A model generated the notes under the pieces. That model was given only the letters and a program-made list of their open reading frames with translations. It was not told where the DNA came from and did no database searches. Positions 17,398 to 26,072 of a stretch of 32,482 bases of DNA are shown one piece after another (positions within the stretch are counted from its first letter, which is position 1; each line of letters opens with the position of its first letter). Made by a program: the position numbers and the translations under genes. Source of the stretch: Frankia sp. AgB1.9. Lineage in GTDB: Bacteria; Actinomycetota; Actinomycetes; Frankiales; Frankiaceae. Location: contig NZ_JADWYX010000107.1 in NCBI RefSeq assembly GCF_016786355.1, forward strand, positions 1 to 32,482, read 5' to 3'.

Positions 17398-18405
17398 ATG
17401 AGCCTGCGGACGAGCTCCCCGCCCGAGGTCGACGGCCGCGAGCGCTCCCCGGGTACGGCGGACGCGACGGATCCGCCGGTCGTCGACCATGCGGTCGAGG
17501 CCCGCGACCCACTCGCGCGCGGGCTGCGGACCACCGCCGTCATCGTGCACTGGGGGCCGACCGAGCCGACCGTCGAGCTTGCCCGCCGGCTCGCCGACAT
17601 GTCCGCCGTGACGGACGTGGTCGTCGTCGCCAACGATGGCAGTCCCCGCCCAGGCGATCTGCCGGACGCCGCCGGCTGGCTCGTCCCCACCGCCAACCTC
17701 GGGTTCGCCGGCGGCTTCCGATTTGGCGCTGACGCCGTGCAGGACACCGACGTCTACCTGCTGCTCAACAATGACGTGCTGCTGCCCGAGCAGACGGTCG
17801 CGGCCTGCCTCACTCTCATCTCCCGCGACGGCGTCGGCATCGTCGGACCCACCCTGCTCAACGCGGACGGGATTCACCCCGGAGCGGACCGCCTGACCCC
17901 GGTGTTCACGGTGTCGCGCCGCCGTCGCCGCGGGCGCCCAGAGCCGGCGGACGTCGCGTTCGTCACTGGCGCGATCCTCTTCGTGCGAGCCGAGTGCCAC
18001 CGCCAGGTGCCCATGGACACCCGCTACTTCCTCTACTACGAGGAGACCGACCTGGCCCGCCGCGCCGCCGCCGCCGGCTGGCGGGTCATGGTCAGCCCCT
18101 ACCAGGCATGGCACACCGGCGGCGGAACCGTCCCCGGCAACGCGTACGCCTACTACACGGTGCGCAACCGCCTCTGGTTCGCGCGCGTCCACGGCCAACC
18201 CTGGCGGGCTCGCGCGGCCGCCCTCTGGCTGACGTTCTTCGCGCTACCCCGTTACCTGGCCTCGGACCTGGCGCACGGACGAGGGCTCTCCCTCTGGCGG
18301 TCGTATGGACGCGGCCTGATCGACGGCGTCGGACCGCTGCCGCCGGTCGACTCCCCGCTGCCGGACGAGCCCCGTCCGACGCACTGGGCTCAGGCCGCGG
18401 TCTGA
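17398..18405 (+). CDS. Glycosyltransferase family 2
   Basis: A 335-aa GT-A fold transferase, probably adding a deoxyhexose (rhamnosyltransferase-like) to a lipid-linked intermediate on the cytoplasmic side. Sites seen: AND at 78-80 in the first strand region, NLGFAGGFRFG (100-110), the DxD-type LLLNNDVLLP (121-130), FVTGAILFVR (188-197) and the late motif FLYYEETDLARRA (211-223), followed by His239 in AWHTGGG. The N-terminal 45 residues are poorly conserved and probably flexible. I chose the ATG at 17398, with GGAGG 11 bases upstream; an upstream GTG at 17371 would include that site in coding sequence. First gene of the plus-strand polysaccharide run. Confidence 0.88.
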   Translation: MSLRTSSPPEVDGRERSPGTADATDPPVVDHAVEARDPLARGLRTTAVIVHWGPTEPTVELARRLADMSAVTDVVVVANDGSPRPGDLPDAAGWLVPTANLGFAGGFRFGADAVQDTDVYLLLNNDVLLPEQTVAACLTLISRDGVGIVGPTLLNADGIHPGADRLTPVFTVSRRRRRGRPEPADVAFVTGAILFVRAECHRQVPMDTRYFLYYEETDLARRAAAAGWRVMVSPYQAWHTGGGTVPGNAYAYYTVRNRLWFARVHGQPWRARAAALWLTFFALPRYLASDLAHGRGLSLWRSYGRGLIDGVGPLPPVDSPLPDEPRPTHWAQAAV

Positions 18406-18499
18406 GCCCTCCCCGGCGACGTGGTCGCCGGGCCCGCCGACGGCTGGCCAGTCCTCAGGCGTGCCCGGAAGAACCCGCGCGGAAAGAGAGGAGACGGTC

Positions 18500-19240
18500 G
18501 TGCGCCGAACCCCGCCTTTCCCCGCCTCGAGGCCGGGCGCGGACGGGACCACGGAAGACGCGGAGACCGACGACCTCGTGGCCGTCTACGCGCAGGCTGT
18601 GCGGCGAGCACGGCGCGGCGCGGCGCGGGTCGCCTCCTGGATGAGGATCCTCTTGCTGCGGATGACGCAGCCGGGGGTCCGGATAGGGTTCGACTCCTTC
18701 CTCGGGCCACGCTGCGTGATTCTCTGCGCCCCGCGCGGGAAGCTGACCATTCGGGGATCCGTCCTCGTCCGCGACGTCCATCTGGAGGTCGAGGACGGAG
18801 CGCTCCTGGACCTCGGCGCGGACTTCGTCGGTCCCCACTGCGTGCTGGTCGCCCGCCGGCAGGTGGTGATTGGCGCCGGCAGCCTGCTGGCCGAGATGTG
18901 TGTGGTCCGCGACCAGGACCACGTGGTCACACCCGGAATCCCGGGCTCCGCGATGGTGTTCGCCGCGTCGCCGGTGACGCTCGGCCGTGACGTGTGGCTG
19001 GGGGCAAAGGCCACGGTTCTGCGGGGTGTCACCGTCGGTGACGGCGCCATCGTCGGGGCGGGTGCGGTCGTGACCTCCGACGTGGCCGCCGGCGCCAGGG
19101 TCGCAGGTGTGCCCGCGGTGCCGTTGCGGTCCTCCCGTGCCGGCGGGATCGCCGGCGAGGTCGCCGCCGGCGGCGACATCGACGTCCCGGCCACGGCTGG
19201 CCGTGTCCCCGCGCCACGCCCCACACCACAGGCGCGCTAG
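18500..19240 (+). CDS. Hexapeptide-repeat acyltransferase (WbbJ/LacA-like)
   Basis: A 246-aa left-handed beta-helix acyltransferase, likely an O- or N-acetyltransferase that uses acetyl-CoA to modify a sugar of the repeat unit. Hexapeptide turns run from about 60 to 205, including VTLGRDVWLGAKATVLRGVT (159-178) and the family ending IVGAGAVVTSDVAAGARVAGVPAV (184-207). His141 in VVRDQDHVV is the candidate catalytic His. The N-terminal 45 residues are charged, and the C-terminal 35 are a Gly/Pro/Ala-rich tail. The start is GTG 18500 with GAGAGGAG six bases upstream. It lies 94 bases after the GT2 gene, in the same direction. Confidence 0.87.
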   Translation: MRRTPPFPASRPGADGTTEDAETDDLVAVYAQAVRRARRGAARVASWMRILLLRMTQPGVRIGFDSFLGPRCVILCAPRGKLTIRGSVLVRDVHLEVEDGALLDLGADFVGPHCVLVARRQVVIGAGSLLAEMCVVRDQDHVVTPGIPGSAMVFAASPVTLGRDVWLGAKATVLRGVTVGDGAIVGAGAVVTSDVAAGARVAGVPAVPLRSSRAGGIAGEVAAGGDIDVPATAGRVPAPRPTPQAR

Positions 19241-19305
19241 GGCGGGACGGGTCCGCGCATCGCAGGTCAGTCACTCTAGGTATTTTGAATGATACAAAGA
19301 GTGGC

Positions 19306-20403
19306 GTGAACAAGCCCGCGGACTATCTCGCCCGGCCGGTCGCCGCGCGGGCGACGGCGCCGGTCGCGGCATCGGCGCCTACGCCCCGGGGCGATACGGC
19401 TGGCTCGACGGTGGTACTCACCGGCGGCGGGGGGTTCATCGGCGGCCACGTCCGGGCGGCGCTCGCCGGCCGTGAGGTGGTGCTGCTCGGCCGCCGCAGG
19501 CCGGCGGCGCTCGGGTCTCACGAGCGCTGGGCCAGGGTGGATCTCGCCGCCGGGACGCCGGGTGCGCTGGTCACCCGCCGCATCGAGGCCCTCGACGTGC
19601 CGGCGGGCACGGCGCTATGCCACCTGGCACACGACCTCGGTGACCCGAAGCAGGCGGTGGCGATGTCGCTCAACCTGCTGGCCGCGGTCAACACCTGCCC
19701 GCAGATCACGCGGGTAGCGCTGGTCAGCACGGTCTCGGTGTACGGACCGAGCCACCGTGGCCTGGTCGACGAGACCACGGCCTGCCGGCCGCGCTCGGCC
19801 TACGCCCGGGCCAAGCTCGCCGCGGAGCGACCGTGGCTGACAGCGCTGCGTGCCGACTGCGAGCTGATGGTGTTGCGGATGGGCTCGGTGATCTCCGCCC
19901 GGCGGCCGGCTTCCTACCAACCGATCTTTGACGCACTGCGCAGACCGCTCAGGGCTGCCGCGCTCGGCTCGCTCCGGCGGGGGACTCCCGTGTCCTACGT
20001 GACGGCGGGCAACGCCGCGGCCGCCATCCAGTTCGCGCTCGACACCCCGCAGGTCGCGGGTCGGGCGACGTTCAACGTCGTCGACGAGCTGGGCTGCGCG
20101 AGCGCGGCGCTGGAGCGGGCGAACGTGGACTACGCGGCCATGCAGGACACCGTCCGGGCGCTTGCCGGCCTGCCCGTGCTGTGGCGGTTGCCCTTGCCGG
20201 TGGCTGCCGTCGACGGCGCGGCCCGGGCACTCGGCCGCCCTCGGCCGGGGCAGTGGTACAGCTCCGCGGCGCTGCGGGCCGCTGGGTTCGCCGCCCCGCA
20301 CACGCTGGCCGACGAGATCGCCCGGATCGTCGACGGCCACCTCCCGGACCGAGCCCGCGCCGGGAGCGTCGTCCCTGGGGGTGACGCGCCGTGCGGGTAC
20401 TGA
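19306..20403 (+). CDS. NAD-dependent epimerase/dehydratase family protein (SDR)
   Basis: A 365-aa extended SDR. After about 30 disordered residues, the dinucleotide site is TGGGGFIG (39-46). LVSTVSVYGPS (139-149) supplies the Ser, and Tyr166-x3-Lys170 (SAYARAKLAAER) is the catalytic pair. The substrate is probably a nucleotide-activated sugar; the reaction cannot be specified. It could act on the product of the FnlA-like enzyme. The start is uncertain: GTG 19306 is my choice, TTG 19285 is possible, and neither has a strong ribosome binding site. Its last 13 bases overlap the next glycosyltransferase gene, which implies coupled translation. It shares only general family features with the SDR at 16134. 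Confidence 0.82.
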   Translation: MNKPADYLARPVAARATAPVAASAPTPRGDTAGSTVVLTGGGGFIGGHVRAALAGREVVLLGRRRPAALGSHERWARVDLAAGTPGALVTRRIEALDVPAGTALCHLAHDLGDPKQAVAMSLNLLAAVNTCPQITRVALVSTVSVYGPSHRGLVDETTACRPRSAYARAKLAAERPWLTALRADCELMVLRMGSVISARRPASYQPIFDALRRPLRAAALGSLRRGTPVSYVTAGNAAAAIQFALDTPQVAGRATFNVVDELGCASAALERANVDYAAMQDTVRALAGLPVLWRLPLPVAAVDGAARALGRPRPGQWYSSAALRAAGFAAPHTLADEIARIVDGHLPDRARAGSVVPGGDAPCGY

Positions 20404-21578
20404 CGGTGGTGATGATGGCCGACGCCCGCCGTGGTGGCGGCCTGGCCGAGCGGGCCTACCAGCTGACCCGCGCCTACGCGCGGGCCGGGGGGCCCGAGCT
20501 GCGCACCGAGTTGCTCACTCTCGACCTCGATCTGACCGACACCCGGATCGAATCGCTGGCTCCCGCCACGCTGACCCCCATGCCCTGCGCGAACCGCCGC
20601 TTCTATCTGCCCGCGCGGCCGGGCCAGGTGGCCGAGCGGGTCGCCGCCGCCGACGTCGTGCACCTGCTTGGGCACTGGACCGCACTGGGCGCCCTCGGTT
20701 ACCGCGCCGCCCGCCGCCACGGCGTCCCCTGGGTGGTCTCGCCGTGCGGCTCGCTACCGGTCGCCGGCCGTAGCCGCGCCGCGAAGCGCGCCTACAACGC
20801 GGCCGTCGGTACCCGGATCGTGCGCGAGGCGGCGGCGGCGATCGCCGTCACCGCCGACGAGGCGGCGGACTTCGCGCGGTACGGCCGCGATCCGGCCGCC
20901 GTGCGGGTGATCCCCAACGGGGTCTCCGCGGCAGACCACGATCGGGACGCGGGCGGTGCGTTTCTGCGCCGGCACGGCCTCGCCGGCCGCCGCTACGTGC
21001 TCTTCCTCGGTCGGCTCAACCGGATCAAAGGCGTCGACCTGTTGATCGAGGCGTTCGCCGCCGCCGGAGCGGCCGCCGACGGCTGGCTGCTGGTTCTCGC
21101 CGGGCCGGACGAAGGACTCGCCGCCGAGTTGCGCGCCCAGGCCTCGGCGCTCGGCGTGGCAGCCGCGGTCCGGTTCGTCGGCGTCGTCTCCGGCGCCGAG
21201 CGCACCGAGGCGCTGCGGGCGGCGTCGCTGCTTGTCGTGCCGTCGCGGCGGGAGGCGATGTCGATCGTCGCTCTGGAGGCCGGGGTGAACGGCACCCCCG
21301 TGCTCATCACTGATAGCTGCGGGTTCGACGAGGTGGCGCGATGCCGGGGCGGGCTGGTGGTGGGGGCGACGGCGCCCGCCCTGGCAGCCGGGCTGCGCCA
21401 GTTGCTCGCCCGCCCCGACGCTCTGGCCGAGCAGGGCACGCGACTACGCGCGCTGGTGCTCGCCGAGTTCACCTGGGAGCGCGCCGCCGCTCGCCACCTC
21501 AAGGTGTTCGCCGACGTCGTGCCGGCCGGCAGGGCCGGGACCGAGCTTGTGGGAAGAGGAACACGCCGGTGCGAGTGA
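20391..21578 (+). CDS. Glycosyltransferase family 4
   Basis: A 395-aa GT-B transferase, retaining mechanism, probably cytoplasmic or membrane-associated. The N-terminal half has a Gly-rich loop (RRGGGLAERAYQL, 14-26) and HLLGHW. The C-terminal half begins near VLFLGRLNRIKGVDLLIEAF and includes LVLAGPDEG and the E-x7-E motif in RREAMSIVALEAG. Both halves and both Glu are intact. The donor sugar cannot be told. The GTG at 20391 overlaps the preceding SDR gene, and its own stop overlaps the next glycosyltransferase start, so three genes are coupled. Confidence 0.92.
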   Translation: MRVLTVVMMADARRGGGLAERAYQLTRAYARAGGPELRTELLTLDLDLTDTRIESLAPATLTPMPCANRRFYLPARPGQVAERVAAADVVHLLGHWTALGALGYRAARRHGVPWVVSPCGSLPVAGRSRAAKRAYNAAVGTRIVREAAAAIAVTADEAADFARYGRDPAAVRVIPNGVSAADHDRDAGGAFLRRHGLAGRRYVLFLGRLNRIKGVDLLIEAFAAAGAAADGWLLVLAGPDEGLAAELRAQASALGVAAAVRFVGVVSGAERTEALRAASLLVVPSRREAMSIVALEAGVNGTPVLITDSCGFDEVARCRGGLVVGATAPALAAGLRQLLARPDALAEQGTRLRALVLAEFTWERAAARHLKVFADVVPAGRAGTELVGRGTRRCE

Positions 21579-22897
21579 CGATCGTCAGCCAGTACTTCTG
21601 GCCAGAGCAGTTCCGGGTCAACGACCTGGCCGTCGGTCTGCGGGAACGCGGCCACCAGGTGACAGTCCTGACCGGGCAGCCAAGCTACCCACGTCGCGAC
21701 GTGTTTCCCCGCCGTCGGCGGCCAGGCCGCGAATGGTACGAGGGCGTCCAGGTGGTGCGGGTGCCGCTGGCCTCTCGCGGTGGCGGTGAGCGATGGCGGC
21801 TCGCGCTGAACTACCTGACCTTCGCCGCGAACGCCAGCCTGTTCGGCGTGCCGCGGCTGCCTCCATCCGACGTCGTGCTCGTCTTTCAGATATCGCCGGT
21901 GACGATGGTGGTGCCGGCGTTGCTGCTACGCAGGGTCCGTGGGACCCCGGTCGTGCTGTGGGTGCAGGACCTGTGGCCACACACGCTGCGCGCGATGGGC
22001 GTGGTGCGCTCCGAGCGGATGCTCGGCCTGCTCGAGAAGGCGGTTGGCGCGGCTTACCAGCGCTGCGCGCGGGTGCTCGGTCAGTCCGAGGACTTCCTGC
22101 CGCTGCTGCGCGCGGCCGGGGTGCCGGCCGACCGGCTCGGCTACCTGCCGAACTGGGCCGAGGACCGCTACCGCCCGCTGCCACCCGACCCCCAGGTCCG
22201 GCGGGAGGCCGCGCTGCCGGAGGGGTTCGTCGCGATGGTCGCGGGCAACCTCGGCGTGGCGCAGGCCCTCGAGACGCTGGTTGACGCGGCCGAGCGGCTG
22301 CGTACCCTGCCGGGCGGCGCCGACGTGCAATGGGTGGTCGTCGGCGACGGCCAGCGCGGGGAGTGGCTGGCGGACGAGATCAGCCGCCGCGGTCTCGGCG
22401 ACCGGGTGCGTCTGCTGGGCCGTCATCCGACCGAGCAGATGCCCGCGTTGCTCGCGCACGCGGATGTGGTGGTCACGACGTTGCGTCGAGACCCGGTGTG
22501 GGCGCTGACGGTTCCGAGCCGGGTGCAGTCGTTCCTGGCCTGCGGCCGGCCGGTGGTGGCGGCGGCGGACGGGACGACCGCCCGGGTCGTGGCAGCCGCC
22601 GGCGGGCTCGCGGTCCCAGCGCAGGACGGGGCGGCGCTCGCCGACGCGATCGCGTCCGTGCGCGCGCTCGCACCCGCCGAGCGCGCGGCCATGGGGGCCG
22701 CCGCCCGCGAGTACTACGTGACGCACTACGAGCGGGCCGCACTGCTCGACCGGGTCGAGCGGCACCTACGCGACGCCGCGGTCCGCCCGGCCGCGCCCGA
22801 GCGAATCCCGGCTACGCGGCCGGCCGCGATTCCCGACCAGCCACAGCCACCACATCCAGATCGGCCAGCGGAGACCGCCGCGCCAGGGAGGACCTGA
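21569..22897 (+). CDS. Glycosyltransferase family 4, WbuB/WcaI-like
   Basis: A 442-aa GT-B transferase. The N-terminus (RVTIVSQYFWPEQFRVNDLA) is characteristic of the WbuB group, which includes L-fucosamine-type transferases acting after FnlABC. That matches the FnlA-like gene just downstream. Further signs are VLWVQDLWPHTLRAMG in the N-terminal half and MVAGNLGVAQALETLVDAA with WVVVGDG in the C-terminal half. The classic E-x7-E is modified, as is common in this group. The last 45 residues are Pro/Ala-rich. The GTG at 21569 sits in the end of the previous gene, after GGAAGAGGA. An in-frame extension upstream to 21341 lies inside the previous gene and is not real. Transfer of a 2-acetamido-2,6-dideoxyhexose is an inference. 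Confidence 0.9.
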   Translation: MRVTIVSQYFWPEQFRVNDLAVGLRERGHQVTVLTGQPSYPRRDVFPRRRRPGREWYEGVQVVRVPLASRGGGERWRLALNYLTFAANASLFGVPRLPPSDVVLVFQISPVTMVVPALLLRRVRGTPVVLWVQDLWPHTLRAMGVVRSERMLGLLEKAVGAAYQRCARVLGQSEDFLPLLRAAGVPADRLGYLPNWAEDRYRPLPPDPQVRREAALPEGFVAMVAGNLGVAQALETLVDAAERLRTLPGGADVQWVVVGDGQRGEWLADEISRRGLGDRVRLLGRHPTEQMPALLAHADVVVTTLRRDPVWALTVPSRVQSFLACGRPVVAAADGTTARVVAAAGGLAVPAQDGAALADAIASVRALAPAERAAMGAAAREYYVTHYERAALLDRVERHLRDAAVRPAAPERIPATRPAAIPDQPQPPHPDRPAETAAPGRT

Positions 22898-22992
22898 TGA
22901 GAATCCTCGCCCGGCGCGGCGACGGGATGCTCGGCCACGAGCTCGCCGAACGGATCAGGCTGAGAGACCATGGAGGACACTGCGATGGCTGA
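22897..22992 (+). pseudogene. N-terminal remnant of an RmlD/WbvR-like sugar reductase
   Basis: A 31-codon frame starts with ATG 22897, overlapping the previous stop (TGATG), and has GGAGG five bases upstream. Its first 20 residues, MRILARRGDGMLGHELAERI, look like the N-terminus of RmlD-type reductases, including the G-x-GMLGH nucleotide-binding turn. After about residue 22 the resemblance stops, and the frame runs into the start of the FnlA-like gene (22985) in another frame. An RmlD-like reductase commonly sits beside FnlA homologues and reduces their 4-keto product. The best reading is a gene cut down by an internal deletion. A functional small peptide is possible but less likely. Confidence 0.6.
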
Positions 22993-24199
22993 GAGCGCGT
23001 CAAATACGACGGACAGTGCCGGGATGCTCTCCGGCCGGCGCATTCTGGTAACCGGTGGCACCGGGTCGCTTGGGCAGGTGCTGATCCGGCGGATCCTGTC
23101 CGGCGAGGCCGGTGTGCCGGCCAAGGTGATCGTGCTGTCCCGGGACGAGGCCAAGCAGCACGCGATGCGGCTGGCCTACCTGCGGCAGCGGGTCACGACG
23201 GACGAGACGATCTACCGGAACTTCGACCGGATTCTGGAATTCCGCCTTGGCGACGTCCGGAACTACTGGGACGTCGCCGCGTGCGTGCGCGACGCGGACA
23301 TCGTCGTGAACGCGGCCGCGCTCAAGCAGGTGCCGGCGTGTGAGTACTTCCCGGACCAGGCCATCCTGACGAACTGCTCGGGCGCGTCGAACATCGTGCG
23401 CGCGGTGGCCGAGCATGGCTACCAGGTGGACTGCGTCGTCGGCGTCGGCACGGACAAGTGCTGCAAGCCGGTCAACGTCATGGGCATGACCAAGGCGCTA
23501 CAGGAGCGGATCTTCATCGCGGCGAACGTCGGCGTGCGTGAGCGGTCCGGGCGCACCCGATTCGTCGGCGTGCGCTACGGCAACGTGCTGGCCTCACGCG
23601 GCTCGGTGATCCCGTTGTTCCTCGACCAGATCGCCCGCGGTGGGCCGGTAACGGTCACGGTCGCCGACATGACCCGGTTCCTGGTCACCCTGGACGAAGC
23701 CGTCGACATGATCTTCCATTCGATCCACCGCGGACGGCCAGGGGAGATCCTGGTACCGCGGACACCCGCCTCGACCGTCCTCGACATCGCGCACGCGCTG
23801 ATCGGTGACCGGGACATACCGGTGGAGGTCGTCGGGGTGCGTCCCGGCGAGAAGATGCACGAGGTCATGGTCTCCGAGGAGGAGTGCCACCGGACCCGCC
23901 TTGACGGGCAGTACTACGTGATCTCACCGATGTTGCCGGAGCTCGGCGAGCCGTCGCCGACCGGTGAGCTGGCCGGCGAGTACAGCTCGGCGGACAACGT
24001 CGTCGGTCTCGCCGAGACCGCCGCCTTGCTGAGTCGCAACAACCTGCTGCCGTCGCTGTCCTCGCCGGCCCCCGGCTCGCCGCGCCCGGGCGCGGTGCCC
24101 GACCAGCGGGCCGGCACCGACCCGGTTGCTCGCTCGGCGGCCATGGCGTCCGGTCCCGATGAGTTCCCGACGACCGACCACCTCGATCTGCTGCGGTAA
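22985..24199 (+). CDS. UDP-GlcNAc 4,6-dehydratase/5-epimerase, FnlA/CapE/WbjB type
   Basis: A 404-aa extended SDR that should convert UDP-GlcNAc into a UDP-2-acetamido-2,6-dideoxy-4-keto-L-hexose, the first step to L-FucNAc, L-QuiNAc or L-RhaNAc. The NADP site is TGGTGSLG (23-30). AALKQVPACEY (111-121) carries the Cys-containing variant typical of FnlA/CapE as opposed to PseB. TDK is at 156-158, and Met166-x3-Lys170 replaces the usual Tyr-x3-Lys, as in this family. RYGNVLASRGSVIPLF (197-212) and GVRPGEKMHEVMVS (284-297) are further family markers. The ATG at 22985 follows GGAGG by eight bases. About 50 extra C-terminal residues are low-complexity. The partner reductase (FnlB-type) and 2-epimerase (FnlC-type) are absent nearby. 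Confidence 0.92.
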   Translation: MAESASNTTDSAGMLSGRRILVTGGTGSLGQVLIRRILSGEAGVPAKVIVLSRDEAKQHAMRLAYLRQRVTTDETIYRNFDRILEFRLGDVRNYWDVAACVRDADIVVNAAALKQVPACEYFPDQAILTNCSGASNIVRAVAEHGYQVDCVVGVGTDKCCKPVNVMGMTKALQERIFIAANVGVRERSGRTRFVGVRYGNVLASRGSVIPLFLDQIARGGPVTVTVADMTRFLVTLDEAVDMIFHSIHRGRPGEILVPRTPASTVLDIAHALIGDRDIPVEVVGVRPGEKMHEVMVSEEECHRTRLDGQYYVISPMLPELGEPSPTGELAGEYSSADNVVGLAETAALLSRNNLLPSLSSPAPGSPRPGAVPDQRAGTDPVARSAAMASGPDEFPTTDHLDLLR

Positions 24200-24252
24200 G
24201 GCCTGGCTGCCTGGAGCCGCGCGCCGCCGGCCCGACGCGGCCGAGCCCGCGG

Positions 24253-24353
24253 GGCTACTGACGAAGAAGATCGCGGGTCCCGTGGTGGTCCGGGCGCGGC
24301 CAAAGGCTACTGACGAAGAAGATCGCGCGTCTCGTGGTGGTCCGGGCGTGGCC
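24253..24353. repeat. Two-copy 49-bp direct repeat, 52-bp period
   Basis: Copies at 24253-24301 and 24305-24353 match at 46 of 49 positions and are separated by AAA. Both begin GGCTACTGACGAAGAAGATC. Each copy contains a CGTGGTGGTCCGGGCG block. The few mismatches indicate an old duplication or two members of a dispersed repeat family. Confidence 0.88.
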
Positions 24354-24364
24354 CGTCAGGGCCA

Positions 24365-24407
24365 GCGGTGCTGTCCAACGCCCAGGCCGGGCCCTGGACA
24401 GCACCGC
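24365..24407. terminator. 13-bp hairpin, probable bidirectional terminator
   Basis: GCGGTGCTGTCCA (24365-24377) pairs perfectly with TGGACAGCACCGC (24395-24407). The 17-base loop can form a further GCCC/GGGC stem. It lies between two convergent transcription units, the place where a two-way terminator is expected. Confidence 0.7.
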
Positions 24408-24494
24408 CGCGCTGAGGAACTTTAGGGCGACCGGAAGCACGCCAAGCGACTTGTCCGCGCCCGCCGCCCCTACACCACAGCGACCAACGCGGAC

Positions 24495-26072
24495 CTAAAC
24501 CCTCGCCGGCGGCCGAAAATACGCGAACCGGCAGGCGGCGACCACGATGGCGACTTTGATGGGCAGCGACACCAGAAGGTCTGTCACCGTCGTCTCCGAG
24601 GTCAGCAGCAACGTGAACAGCGACACGTACAACGCGGTCAGCCGCAGGTCGCGCGCCGGGTACAGGGTCTCGTCCACGAACCGATAGAGGGCGCCCATGA
24701 GGGCGGACCCGAGGAGCAACACAAGCAGTCCACCATGCCGGAACAGGTCCGCCTGCGGCGAGATCGCGGCCGAGCTGTACAGGTTCGCGGGCGTGTCGTA
24801 GTACTCCTGGTTGAACGTGTAGCCGGCGGTCCGGACCGGCTTACCCGGCCAGAGCGCGCGTGGGACCATGCCGAGCACCGGGTCGGTGACCAGCTCGAAG
24901 GCGCTCCGGTAGGGCACCATGTTCGGGGTCTTCTGGACAACGGCGGCGAGGCTGTCCACAGCCCGGACGCGGTCGATGACGGTCGAGCTGAGGACGGACT
25001 CCGACGATGACTTACCACTGTCGTTGCCGCCGTTGCCGCCGTCCACCGTCTGGACGATGACCTGCGGAGCAGCGGCGACCGCCGCCGATGCCGACAGGTT
25101 CGTTCTTCCATGCTTCCGGACGATGTCGCGGTACGAGGCGTTGAACGGCACGACGACAAGCATGAAGACGGCCGCGGCGCCAAGCAGCCAGCGCAGCGGC
25201 AACCGTCCGCGGGCCACCGTGAAACTCAGGCACACCGCGAGCAGGGTGTAGGCGAACCCGCCCTTCATTCCGCTGAGCAGCCCGAAGCCGATCTCGGTCC
25301 CGAGCAGGACCAGGAAGACCATCCGCCGCCGGGCGCCGCCGAACCGAGCCAGCTCAACCGACGCGATGGCCAGCGCGGCGAGGCCGAGGCTGCCGGTCTC
25401 CACCAGGATCTGCGCGTACGACGACGAGCCGCTCACAGCCTTGGACGGGTCGGCCAGGTAGCCGAACTGTCCAAGGGCGATCTGGGCGATGCGCGCCAAG
25501 ACGGACACACCCGCGAGGACCCACACGGCATTCGGGCGGCACATGCCGCCGCCTCTGCCGTCGCGCTCCGAGGTCGCGACGGCGGCCAGCCGGTGTCCAA
25601 GACGAAGTGCGACCACGCCGGGACCGACGACATAGCCGATCGCCCACAGCGGCGCGGCCAGGCCGACAATGGCGAGCGCGTGCGCGACGCTCGACCGGTC
25701 GATGGTGGCCAGAAAGCCAGACTGCGGATTCCGCCACGCAATGGACGCGAGCCCCATGGTCACGGCGGAACTCAGCAGGTACCACGGTCCGAGTTGGAAC
25801 TGGCGCAGACTGCGGCCGTAGCGGTCACCGATGAACGCCATGAGGGCCAGATACTCAACCGTGACGGCGATGGAGCGCAGCACCACCCGGTCGGAGACAG
25901 CCGGGGCGGCGGCGAAATCAGTCACCCAAAGGCCGATCGCCACCGCGGCGGCCAGGGTCCACACCGCCGACCCGCGCCCGCCAGATGCGGCATCTTCCGG
26001 CCCGGAAGAATTTCCCGATCTGGGAGACACCGTCCGAGCCAGCGGGACCTCACAGGTGCCGACCGCGGTCAC
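24495..26072 (-). CDS. Wzy-like oligosaccharide repeat-unit polymerase
   Basis: A polytopic membrane protein of 525 aa with roughly ten to twelve hydrophobic helices, a short hydrophilic N-terminus (about 35 residues) and a large non-membrane loop (about 325-430). That loop contains PRALWPGKP (Trp408) followed by a Tyr-rich GYTFNQEYY stretch, a pattern I associate with Wzy-type O-antigen/capsule polymerases. The role would be joining lipid-linked repeat units outside the membrane. Sequence conservation in this class is low, so the call rests on topology, that loop and the operon. The GTG at 26072 overlaps the previous stop by 4 bases (GTGA). It is the last gene of a four-gene operon and is followed by the hairpin at 24365-24407. 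Confidence 0.75.
   Translation of the reverse strand: MTAVGTCEVPLARTVSPRSGNSSGPEDAASGGRGSAVWTLAAAVAIGLWVTDFAAAPAVSDRVVLRSIAVTVEYLALMAFIGDRYGRSLRQFQLGPWYLLSSAVTMGLASIAWRNPQSGFLATIDRSSVAHALAIVGLAAPLWAIGYVVGPGVVALRLGHRLAAVATSERDGRGGGMCRPNAVWVLAGVSVLARIAQIALGQFGYLADPSKAVSGSSSYAQILVETGSLGLAALAIASVELARFGGARRRMVFLVLLGTEIGFGLLSGMKGGFAYTLLAVCLSFTVARGRLPLRWLLGAAAVFMLVVVPFNASYRDIVRKHGRTNLSASAAVAAAPQVIVQTVDGGNGGNDSGKSSSESVLSSTVIDRVRAVDSLAAVVQKTPNMVPYRSAFELVTDPVLGMVPRALWPGKPVRTAGYTFNQEYYDTPANLYSSAAISPQADLFRHGGLLVLLLGSALMGALYRFVDETLYPARDLRLTALYVSLFTLLLTSETTVTDLLVSLPIKVAIVVAACRFAYFRPPARV

Larger units (their letters stand above)
24200..24494. other. Convergent intergenic region with tandem repeat and hairpin
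   Basis: This 295-base gap lies between the FnlA-like gene and the Wzy-like gene, which converge on it. It holds a two-copy 49-bp tandem repeat and a 13-bp hairpin, each listed separately. No gene is supported. Confidence 0.6.

Noticed and set aside
24253..24353. A CRISPR array
   Set aside because: Only two 49-bp units joined by three bases, with no unique spacers and no cas genes.
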